Source: AC-32 sp049644305 (GTDB lineage Bacteria > Actinomycetota > Thermoleophilia > Gaiellales > Gaiellaceae). Taken from it: a stretch of 41,530 nucleotides of DNA. The notes beneath the pieces are model-generated. The model was not told where the DNA came from. It did no database searches and saw only the letters and a program-made list of their open reading frames with translations. Both the position numbers and the translations under genes were made by a program. Within the stretch, counting starts at the first letter, position 1. Each line of letters starts with the position of its first letter. The stretch spans positions 1-41,530 of the forward strand of contig JBARRQ010000066.1 in NCBI GenBank assembly GCA_049644305.1, in the 5' to 3' direction. Positions 1 to 6,804 of the stretch are shown in pieces.

Positions 1-2
1 AG

Positions 3-1910
3 CTTCGGCAGCTGCGGGCGGCGATCTACGACGGCGACACCGAGGCCGAGCGGCGCTGGCAGGTTCGCAAGTGGGCGAACCTGATCCTGTCCAACCCGGA
101 CATGCTCAACGTCGGAGTCCTCCCCCATCACGATCGCTGGGGCGACGTGCTCACGAACCTCCAGTACGTGATCGTGGACGAGGCGCACGTCTACCGCGGT
201 GTGTTCGGCTCCCACGTCGCAAACGTCCTGCGGCGGCTGCGGCGGCTCGCGCGTGTGTACGGCGCCGAGCCGCAGTTTCTCCTCGCCTCGGCGACGATCG
301 CGAACCCGGGCAAATTGGCCCGTGCCCTGATCGGAGCCGACGCGACCGTGATCGGCGACGACGCCGCGCCCCGAGCCGATCGCACGGTTGCACTCTGGAA
401 TCCGCCGCTGACCGACGAGGAGCTCGGGCTGCGCGCGAGCCCTCTGGGCGAAGCCTCCAGGCTGATGGCCGAACTGGTCTCCCGCGGCCTGCGCACGCTG
501 TGCTTTGCGAAGAGTCGCCGCGCGGCCGAGCTGATCCACCGCTTCACGGCCGACCGGCTGGGCGACGACTCCCGGCTCTCGCCCTACCGCGCCGGTTACA
601 CGCCGGCCCAGAGGCGCGAGATCGAGCGCCGGCTGCTCGAGGGCGAGCTGCTCGGCGTCTCCGCGACGAACGCGCTCGAGCTCGGGATCGACGTCGGCCT
701 GCTCGACTGCGTGCTCTCGGTGGGCTTCCCGGGCACCGTCGCTTCTCTGCGGCAGCAGTGGGGCCGCGCCGGGCGGCGGGGGCACGGCCTCGCAGTGCTG
801 GTCGCGAGCGAGGACGCGCTCGATCAGTACTTCATGCGCGAGCCCGAGACGCTCCTGAGCCGTCGTGTGGAGGCAGCGATTCTCGACCACGAGAATCCAC
901 GCGTGCTGGACGGCCACGTTCGCGCAGCCGCCTTCGAGGCGCCGCTCGACGACGCCGACCGCGAGCTGCTCGGCGATGCCGCACTCGAGCGCGCCGCGGC
1001 TCTGCCCGAGCTGCGCAACACGAAGGCCGGCTTCGTCTGGGCCGGACGCGACTACCCGGCCGCGCGGATCTCCCTGCGCTCGACCGGGCCGGAGGCCTTC
1101 ACGATCGTCGATGCCTCGAGCGGCACCGTGCTCGGGATCGTCGAGCAGGAGCGTGCCTACTCCACGGTGCACGAGGGCGCGGTCTACCTGCACCTGGGCG
1201 AGAGCTACCGCGTCCGGGAGCTCGACCTCGGCTCGCGAGCCGCCCTGGTCGAGCCGTTCGCCGGCGACTACTACACGCAGGCGAAGATCGAGACAAGGAC
1301 AGCGATCGTCGAGGCCGTCAAGACAGAGCGCAAGCTGGTGGTCGAGCTCGCCTTCGGCCGCGTCGTCGTCACCGAGCACGTCGTCGGCTACCAGAAGAAG
1401 TCGATCCAGACACAGGAGAGCATCGACCTGGTCGCGCTGGAGCTGCCGCAGACCGAGTTCGAGACGGAAGCCGTCTGGTTCATGCCGGAACCCTGGATGC
1501 TGGAGGGGCTGGAGCGCGAGCCGCGACTGCTCGGGTCCTTGCACGCGGCGGAGCACTCGCTGATCGCGCTACTACCGCTCTGGGCGATGTGCGACCGCTG
1601 GGACATCGGCGGGCTCTCGACCAATCTCCACTTCCAGACCGGCGGGCCGACGATCTTCGTCTACGACGGGCACGCGGGCGGCGTCGGGATCACCGAGCGT
1701 GGCTTCGAGGCGTTCGAGGGCTGGGTCGAGGACACGGCGAAGCTGCTCGCAGGCTGCCCCTGTGAGCGGGGGTGCCCCTCCTGCGTCCAGAGCCCGAAGT
1801 GCGGGAACCTGAACGAGCCGCTCGACAAGGCGGGCGCGCTGGCGTTGCTGCAACGGATGCTCGACGGCTCGGCGCATCGTGTCGATCCGCCGGCTCGCCG
1901 TTCGTCGTAA
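3..1910 (+). CDS. MrfA-like DEAH-box DNA helicase with C-terminal zinc-cluster domain, 5' end missing
   Basis: A superfamily 2 helicase cut off by the left edge of the window; the reading frame is open from base 3, and the first visible residues (IYDGDT, then LSNPDMLN) belong to the family. Visible motifs are VDEAH (motif II), SATIANP (motif III), a C-terminal RecA lobe with SATNALELGID (motif V) and QWGRAGRRG (motif VI). Near the end comes the cysteine cluster CPCERGCPSC, the CxCxxxCxxC pattern of the MrfA zinc-binding (DUF1998) domain. Family knowledge: Bacillus MrfA (YprA) is a 3'-5' DNA helicase that works with an exonuclease partner in excision of mitomycin C damage. The Walker A motif lies outside the window. 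About 635 residues are present. An exonuclease partner (MrfB-like) is not seen here. The family is confident; the repair role is inferred. Confidence 0.88.
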   Translation, partial: LRQLRAAIYDGDTEAERRWQVRKWANLILSNPDMLNVGVLPHHDRWGDVLTNLQYVIVDEAHVYRGVFGSHVANVLRRLRRLARVYGAEPQFLLASATIANPGKLARALIGADATVIGDDAAPRADRTVALWNPPLTDEELGLRASPLGEASRLMAELVSRGLRTLCFAKSRRAAELIHRFTADRLGDDSRLSPYRAGYTPAQRREIERRLLEGELLGVSATNALELGIDVGLLDCVLSVGFPGTVASLRQQWGRAGRRGHGLAVLVASEDALDQYFMREPETLLSRRVEAAILDHENPRVLDGHVRAAAFEAPLDDADRELLGDAALERAAALPELRNTKAGFVWAGRDYPAARISLRSTGPEAFTIVDASSGTVLGIVEQERAYSTVHEGAVYLHLGESYRVRELDLGSRAALVEPFAGDYYTQAKIETRTAIVEAVKTERKLVVELAFGRVVVTEHVVGYQKKSIQTQESIDLVALELPQTEFETEAVWFMPEPWMLEGLEREPRLLGSLHAAEHSLIALLPLWAMCDRWDIGGLSTNLHFQTGGPTIFVYDGHAGGVGITERGFEAFEGWVEDTAKLLAGCPCERGCPSCVQSPKCGNLNEPLDKAGALALLQRMLDGSAHRVDPPARRSS

Positions 1911-1936
1911 GGTCGTAAGCGACCGAAGGAGGCACC

Positions 1937-2302
1937 GTGCAGTACATGCTTCTGATCTACGGCAGGGAGAACGACTGGCAAGGCCGAAGCGACGAGGAGC
2001 GCGCCCAGATCATGCAGGCCTACGGCGCGTTCACGAAGGAGCTCCGGGACGCGGGCGCGATGGTCGCCGGCGACGCGCTCCAACCGACCCAGACGGCGAC
2101 GACGGTCCGCGTCCAGGACGACGAGACGCTGACGACGGACGGGCCCTTCGCGGAGACGAAGGAGCAACTTGGCGGCTACTACCTGATCGAGGCCGAGTCG
2201 CTCGACGAGGCCATCGAGTGGGCCGCGAAGGTACCGGCAGCCCGGCACGGCTCGGTCGAGGTGCGGCCCGCGATGCAGGTCGCGCTGGAGGCGAGCGCAT
2301 AG
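1937..2302 (+). CDS. YCII/DGPF-domain protein, partner of the downstream ECF42 sigma factor
   Basis: A 121-residue ferredoxin-like-fold protein of the YciI-related family. It has the N-terminal strand YMLLIYG, the diagnostic TTDGPFAETKEQLGGYYLIE block and the closing VEVRP strand. A strong Shine-Dalgarno sequence AAGGAGG (1926-1932) sits 4 nt before the GTG start; an ATG three codons later would be 13 nt away, so GTG is preferred. Family knowledge: DGPF proteins are characteristically encoded next to ECF42 sigma factors and are thought to be regulators or targets of them; the biochemical activity is unknown. The stop codon overlaps the proposed start of the sigma gene, so the two are probably translationally coupled. 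The identification is solid, the function is open. Confidence 0.85.
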   Translation: MQYMLLIYGRENDWQGRSDEERAQIMQAYGAFTKELRDAGAMVAGDALQPTQTATTVRVQDDETLTTDGPFAETKEQLGGYYLIEAESLDEAIEWAAKVPAARHGSVEVRPAMQVALEASA

Positions 2303-3477
2303 TCGAGGAGGTCTTCCGGGAGGAGTGGGGGCGCACCCTCGCGATCCTGGCGCGCCTGCTCGGGGACGTCGAGCTCGCGGAGGACGCCGTCCAGGAAGCG
2401 TTCGCAACCGCCCTCGAGCGCTGGCCCCGAGACGGCGCCCCCGCCAGCCCCGGCGCCTGGCTCCTGACGACGGCCCGCAACCGGGCGATCGACCGGATTC
2501 GCCGTGACCGAACCCTCCAGCGGAAGACCGAGCTGCTCGCGGCGCTCCAGCCGGACGAGCCGGAGGAGACGGACGTGATCCCCGACGAACGGCTCGGCCT
2601 CATCTTCGCGTGCTGCCACCCGGCGCTCGCTACAGAAGCCCAGGTCGGGCTCACGCTCCGGACGCTCGGCGGCCTGAGCACGCAGGAGATTGCACGCGCC
2701 TTCCTCGTCCCCGAGCCGACGATGGCGCAGCGCCTCGTGCGCGCCAAGCACAAGATCCGCGACGCCGGCATCCCGTTTCGCGTGCCGCCGGACCACCTGC
2801 TGCCCGAGCGCCTGCGAGCCGTGCTCGCCGTCCTCTACCTCATCTTCAACGAGGGTTACGGTCCGCCGCCGCGATCCGAGCTCTGCGATGAGGCGATCCG
2901 GCTCGGGAAGGTGCTCGCCGTGCTGATGCCGGACGAGCCGGAGGTGCACGGTCTCCTCGCCCTGATGCTTCTCCACGACGCCCGACGGGCTGCGCGCCTC
3001 GACGAGGCCGGTGTGCTCGTCCTCCTCGACGACCAGGATCGCTCGCTCTGGGATGCGACCCGCATCGCAGAGGGCCGGCGGGTTCTCGAGCGCGCGCTGC
3101 GGCTCCGGCGTCCAGGCGCCTACCAGCTGCAGGCCGCAATCGCCTCGCTCCACCTCGAGGAGGAGGCGGACTGGCCCCAGATCGCCGCGCTCTACGGACG
3201 GCTCTCGTGCTTCATGCCTTCTCCGGTCGTCGAGCTCAACCGCGCCGTCGCGGTCGCTATGGCCGAGGGGCCGGACCAAGGGCTCGAGCTGATCGACTCC
3301 ATTGAGGGACTTGACCGCTACCGCCATCTTCACTCTGCGCGCGCCGACCTCCTGCGCCGGCTCGGACGGCGTGCCGAGGCCGCAGCGGCGTACGGCCGCG
3401 CGCTCGAGCTTGCTACGCATCCCGCCGAGCGGGGCTTCCTGGAGCGAAGGCTCACCGAAGTACGATCCGGCGCGTGA
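2299..3477 (+). CDS. ECF42-type RNA polymerase sigma factor with C-terminal TPR-like extension
   Basis: An ECF sigma factor of about 392 residues. Region 2 holds ARLLGDVELAEDAVQEAF and the DRIRRDR stretch; region 4 holds LSTQEIARAFLVPEPTMAQRL. A long helical C-terminal half (LPERLRAVLAVLYLIFNEGY onward, closing with repeated helices) is the SnoaL-free, TPR-like extension typical of ECF42. These factors usually lack a classical anti-sigma and pair with DGPF proteins, as here. The start is unusual: the conserved N-terminus (VEEVFREEWGR) is preceded by ATA at 2299, which overlaps the upstream TAG and lies 7 nt after a perfect GGAGG (2287-2291). The nearest conventional in-frame start is GTG at 2218, inside the upstream gene. 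The next gene begins in a GTGA overlap at the stop. The family call is strong; the ATA start is inferred. Confidence 0.87.
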   Translation: MVEEVFREEWGRTLAILARLLGDVELAEDAVQEAFATALERWPRDGAPASPGAWLLTTARNRAIDRIRRDRTLQRKTELLAALQPDEPEETDVIPDERLGLIFACCHPALATEAQVGLTLRTLGGLSTQEIARAFLVPEPTMAQRLVRAKHKIRDAGIPFRVPPDHLLPERLRAVLAVLYLIFNEGYGPPPRSELCDEAIRLGKVLAVLMPDEPEVHGLLALMLLHDARRAARLDEAGVLVLLDDQDRSLWDATRIAEGRRVLERALRLRRPGAYQLQAAIASLHLEEEADWPQIAALYGRLSCFMPSPVVELNRAVAVAMAEGPDQGLELIDSIEGLDRYRHLHSARADLLRRLGRRAEAAAAYGRALELATHPAERGFLERRLTEVRSGA

Positions 3478-4340
3478 GCGTCGAGCCGAAGCTGTACGAC
3501 TGCCAGACGATGACCGGCGCGCTCCGGCGCGTGCTCGTGCGAGCGCCGGATCCTCGGGACCTGCACGGCTGGCGTGCCTGCGGCTGGCGCGCCGAGCCCG
3601 ACCCGATCGGCATCGCGCAGGAGCACGATGCCTTTTGCTCGCTCCTCGAAGGGGCGGGAGCAGAGGTCGTCCTCGCCGAGTCCGACGTCGACGGCAACCC
3701 TGACGCGATCTACACCTACGATCCCGCGCTGGTCGCCGGGGACGGCGCCCTCCTGCTCAACCCGGGCAAGGAGTGCAGGCGAGCCGAGCCCGCCGCCCTG
3801 GCCGAGGACCTCGAGCGCGCGGGCGTGCCGATCGCGGGCCGTTTGCGGTCGCACGAGTGGGCCGAGGGCGGCGACTTCTGCTGGCTGGACGAGCGCACGC
3901 TGCTCGCTGGTCGTAGCTACCGGACGAACGACGAGGGCATCTCCGCGATCCGCCGGCTCCTCCCGGGCGTCGAGGTGCATGCATTCGACCTGCCGAATTG
4001 GCGCGGCCGCGGCGAGGTCATGCACCTGCTGTCACTGCTCAGCCCGCTCGCCCCCGACCTCGTCGTCGCCTACCCGCCTCTCCTGCCGGCCCGCCTCGCG
4101 GAGATGCTCGAAGAGCGCCTAACGCAGGTGGTCGCGGTGCCCGATGAGGAGCTCGAGACGATGGGCGCGAACGTGCTCGCGCTCGCTCCGCGCGTTGCAC
4201 TCGCCGTGGACGGCAACCCGCAGACGCGCAGCCGCCTGCAGCACGCAGGCGTCGAGGTCGAGGTCTACACCGGCAACGAGCTCTCGAAAGGCGACGGGGG
4301 GCCGACGTGCCTCACGCGCCCGCTGCTCCGAGCCGGCTGA
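3474..4340 (+). CDS. Dimethylargininase-like amidinohydrolase (DDAH/amidinotransferase family)
   Basis: A 288-residue pentein-fold enzyme. Visible features are NPDAIYTYDPALV, a GKECRR segment, EGGDFCWLDERTLL (acidic substrate-binding motif), a mid-protein MHLLS histidine, and a C-terminal GGPTCLTRPL with the nucleophilic cysteine near residue 279. Family knowledge: these enzymes hydrolyse N-omega-dimethylarginine or related guanidino compounds to citrulline plus an amine. The GTG start overlaps the sigma-factor stop (GTGA), so it is probably the third gene of that operon. It runs convergently into the LOG-family gene, with a 29-bp tail overlap. Arginine deiminase or an uncharacterised guanidino hydrolase is possible; the exact substrate cannot be read from sequence. 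Confidence 0.85.
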   Translation: MSVEPKLYDCQTMTGALRRVLVRAPDPRDLHGWRACGWRAEPDPIGIAQEHDAFCSLLEGAGAEVVLAESDVDGNPDAIYTYDPALVAGDGALLLNPGKECRRAEPAALAEDLERAGVPIAGRLRSHEWAEGGDFCWLDERTLLAGRSYRTNDEGISAIRRLLPGVEVHAFDLPNWRGRGEVMHLLSLLSPLAPDLVVAYPPLLPARLAEMLEERLTQVVAVPDEELETMGANVLALAPRVALAVDGNPQTRSRLQHAGVEVEVYTGNELSKGDGGPTCLTRPLLRAG

Positions 4341-4770
4341 GCGCGACCTCGACAGCCTCCTCCGGCGAGCTTGCTCGCTCGACTCCCTCGACGGAGAGGC
4401 CGGGCTCGAGGATCACGACCACGCGGCCGAGCCTAGACGCAAGGGCGATCTCGGCCAGCGTGCCCCAGCTGCCGCCGACGGCGATCACCGCGTCGCCCGA
4501 CGCGGCCACGGCGAGATTCCGCGCGTGGCCGATCCCGGTCGCGACGACGTGGTCGATCCAGGGGTTCGCGTCCTCTCGCCGCTCGCCGGGCAGGATCCCG
4601 ATCGTCGTCCCGCCCGCGGCCTTGGCACCACGCGCGGCGGCCGCCATCACCTCGCCCAGACCCCCGGTCACGACCGTGCAGCCGCGCTGTGCGAGCAGCC
4701 GCCCGACCTCCTCCGCCCGAGGCTCGTGCTCGGCCCCGCTGCCGATCACCGCCACCTGCACGGTCGCCAT
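4312..4770 (-). CDS. LOG-like nucleotide-binding protein (TIGR00725 family)
   Basis: A Rossmann-like protein of about 152 residues. It has an N-terminal VAVIGSGAE strand-loop, the VVTGGLGEVMAAAARGA segment, GILPGERREDANPWID, and the GGSWGTLAEIALA motif corresponding to PGGxGTxxE of LOG (cytokinin-activating phosphoribohydrolase) proteins. The start at 4770 (MATVQVAVIG) was chosen because the 12 residues upstream are not conserved in style and would run into the divergent neighbour. The first residue of PGG is replaced by G, as in the TIGR00725 subgroup, so phosphoribohydrolase activity is not assured. It lies 17 nt from the divergent NADH dehydrogenase gene and overlaps the DDAH-like gene tail to tail. 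Confidence 0.82.
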   Translation of the reverse strand: MATVQVAVIGSGAEHEPRAEEVGRLLAQRGCTVVTGGLGEVMAAAARGAKAAGGTTIGILPGERREDANPWIDHVVATGIGHARNLAVAASGDAVIAVGGSWGTLAEIALASRLGRVVVILEPGLSVEGVERASSPEEAVEVALSRLGAAGA

Positions 4771-4787
4771 CACGCGATAGTAGGGCC

Positions 4788-6050
4788 GTGGCCACGAGAG
4801 AGGCACGCGGTGGGACGTTGGTCGTCGGCGGCGGCTTCGCCGGCGCCTACGTCGCCCGGTTGCTGGGAGAGCGCGGGGCCACGATCGTCAGCCCCGAGAA
4901 CTTCATGCTCTTCACGCCGATGCTCCCCGAGGCGGCCTCGGGCACGCTCGAGCCGCGGCACGCCGTCGTGCCTCTGCGCCAGATGTGTCCCCACGCCGAC
5001 CTCGTCCTCGGCCGAGCGACCCACGTCGACTGGGAGCGCCACCACGTGCAGGTCGAGGCTCTCGAGGATCTGATCGAAGTCCACTTCCGGGACCTCGTGA
5101 TCGCACTCGGCTCCATCTCCCGCACTCTGCCGATCCCCGGCCTGGGCGACCACGCGCTCGGCTTCAAGTCGCTCGCGGACGCCATCCACCTCCGTAACCA
5201 CGTCCTGCGGCGCCTGGAGGCGGCCGACGCAGCGCCGACCGACGCACGCCGGCGCCGCGAGCTCACGTTCGTCTTCGTCGGCGCCGGGTACGCAGGCGTC
5301 GAGGCACTCGCCGAGCTCTCCGATCTCGTCCGCGACGCGCTCCGTTACTACCCCAGGTTGCAGGCCGTGCCGCAGCGCTGGGTGCTCGTCGACGCGGCGG
5401 CCAAGATCCTGCCCGAGATCCCGACCTCGCTCGGCGACTACGCGGCTCGCCAGCTCACGCGCCGTGGGATCGAGATCCATGTGAACACGACCCTCGAGAG
5501 CGTCGAGCCACACGCGGCGCACCTCTCGAACGGCGAGCGCATCCTGACGGGCACCGTTGTCTGGACTGCGGGCGTCAAGGCTCATCCGCTGCTCGGTCAT
5601 CTCGGGCTGCCTCTCGACGACCGGGGGCGCGTACGCGTCGACGAGACCTTGGCCGTCGAGGGCCACGAGCAGGTGTGGGCCTTGGGCGACGCCGCCCGCG
5701 TCCCCAACCTGGCGACCCCCGGCGCGTTCGACCCGCCGACGTCCCAGCACGCGCTCCGCCAGGCCCGGCGCCTCGCCAAGAACATCCGGGGAGAGGTGAA
5801 GCCGTACCGGTACCGCATGCTCGGGCAGGTGGCGACGCTCGGTCGCTACAAGGGCATCGCCGACATTCCCGGCTTTCGCCTCACCGGCTTCCTCGGCTGG
5901 TTCGTGACCCGGACTTACCATCTCTACCAGCTGCCGCTCGTCTCCCGGAAGCTACGGGTCGTGCTCGACTGGACCGTTTCTCTCTTCTTCCGCCGCGACA
6001 TCTCCGAGCTCGGCATGCTCGGCCATCCTCAACGCCTGGGCGATGCCTGA
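4788..6050 (+). CDS. Type II NADH dehydrogenase-like FAD oxidoreductase
   Basis: A 420-residue flavoprotein with two dinucleotide-binding motifs: VVGGGFAGAYVARLLG at the N-terminus (FAD) and FVGAGYAGVEALAEL in the middle (NADH). It also has the late FAD motif VWALGDAARVP and the quinone-side helix SQHALRQARRLAKNI. The C-terminus (GFLGWFVTRTYHLYQLPL, then an amphipathic basic segment) resembles the membrane-anchoring tail of NDH-2. Role known for the family: non-proton-pumping electron transfer from NADH to quinone at the inner face of the membrane. The GTG start immediately precedes the conserved ATREARGGTLVVGGG; longer starts enter the neighbouring gene. The stop overlaps the start of the GNAT gene by 8 nt. 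Confidence 0.88.
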   Translation: MATREARGGTLVVGGGFAGAYVARLLGERGATIVSPENFMLFTPMLPEAASGTLEPRHAVVPLRQMCPHADLVLGRATHVDWERHHVQVEALEDLIEVHFRDLVIALGSISRTLPIPGLGDHALGFKSLADAIHLRNHVLRRLEAADAAPTDARRRRELTFVFVGAGYAGVEALAELSDLVRDALRYYPRLQAVPQRWVLVDAAAKILPEIPTSLGDYAARQLTRRGIEIHVNTTLESVEPHAAHLSNGERILTGTVVWTAGVKAHPLLGHLGLPLDDRGRVRVDETLAVEGHEQVWALGDAARVPNLATPGAFDPPTSQHALRQARRLAKNIRGEVKPYRYRMLGQVATLGRYKGIADIPGFRLTGFLGWFVTRTYHLYQLPLVSRKLRVVLDWTVSLFFRRDISELGMLGHPQRLGDA

Positions 6051-6786
6051 GGAGCTCGCCCGTGCCCAGGCCTTCCTCGCCCGCGGCGACATGGCGGGCA
6101 CGCGCTCCCAGCCCTCGCCGTTCGGCACCGCCGTCTTCACCGACGAGGCGCCGATGCGCCAGGACGGCAACTACCTGCGGGTCGAACGAGACGCCGACCC
6201 GGAAGCACTGGCAGCGGAGGCGTTGGAGCTCGGCAGCCGGATCATCTTCGTCCCGGACGCAGCCCGCGGGGAGCGGCTGGCCCCGTACTTCGAGAAGCAC
6301 GGCTGGCGGGTCGATCGGATCGTGATCATGGCCCAGAGACGCGATCCGGAGCGCAGCGCCGACCACAGCCTGGTCCGCGAGGTCGGCGAGAAGAGGCTGC
6401 GTCCTGCGCGTCACCGGGTCCTCACCGGTGAGCCGTGGGCGACCCCAGAGCTTCTCGAGCAGCTCTTTAGGGCCAAGCAGCTGATAGGTGAGCGAGTCCA
6501 GACGCGTTTCTTCGCCGTCCTCGTCGACGGCGAGGTGGTCAGCTACACCGACCTCTACCAGGACGGGCCGGACGCCCAGGTCGAGGACGTCGGGACCGTC
6601 CACGAGCATCGCGGACGGGGTTACGCCACCGCGGTCGTACTGACCGCCATCGCCGAGGCGAGGCGAGCCGGCGCCGAGTTCGTCTTCCTCTGCGCCGACA
6701 AGAACGACTGGCCCCAGGAGCTCTACCGGCGCCTGGGCTTCGACGAGCTCGGCTACTACGTCAAGTTCGCTCCGCCTCACACCTAG
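6043..6786 (+). CDS. GNAT-family N-acetyltransferase
   Basis: A 247-residue protein. The C-terminal half carries a GNAT core: FFAVLVDGEVVSYTDLY (strands 3-4), VEDVGTVHEHRGRGYATAVV (acetyl-CoA-binding motif A with RGRGYA) and LYRRLGFDELGYYVKF (motif B). The N-terminal half looks like a degenerate GNAT-like or substrate-recognition domain, as in two-domain GNATs. It starts at ATG in an 8-nt overlap with the NADH dehydrogenase gene, so it is co-transcribed. The substrate cannot be predicted. The gene ends 18 nt before the stop of convergent ligD. Confidence 0.85.
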   Translation: MPEELARAQAFLARGDMAGTRSQPSPFGTAVFTDEAPMRQDGNYLRVERDADPEALAAEALELGSRIIFVPDAARGERLAPYFEKHGWRVDRIVIMAQRRDPERSADHSLVREVGEKRLRPARHRVLTGEPWATPELLEQLFRAKQLIGERVQTRFFAVLVDGEVVSYTDLYQDGPDAQVEDVGTVHEHRGRGYATAVVLTAIAEARRAGAEFVFLCADKNDWPQELYRRLGFDELGYYVKFAPPHT

Positions 6787-6804
6787 AGGCCGGCCGCGGG
6801 TCGA

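Noticed and set aside
2179..3420. A 413-codon minus-strand frame opposite the ECF42 gene
   Set aside because: It is an antisense shadow of conserved sigma-factor codons, with atypical composition.
3600..3610. The DGPF-ECF42 locus as a mobile or resistance island
   Set aside because: No repeats, integrase, transposase or composition shift around it.
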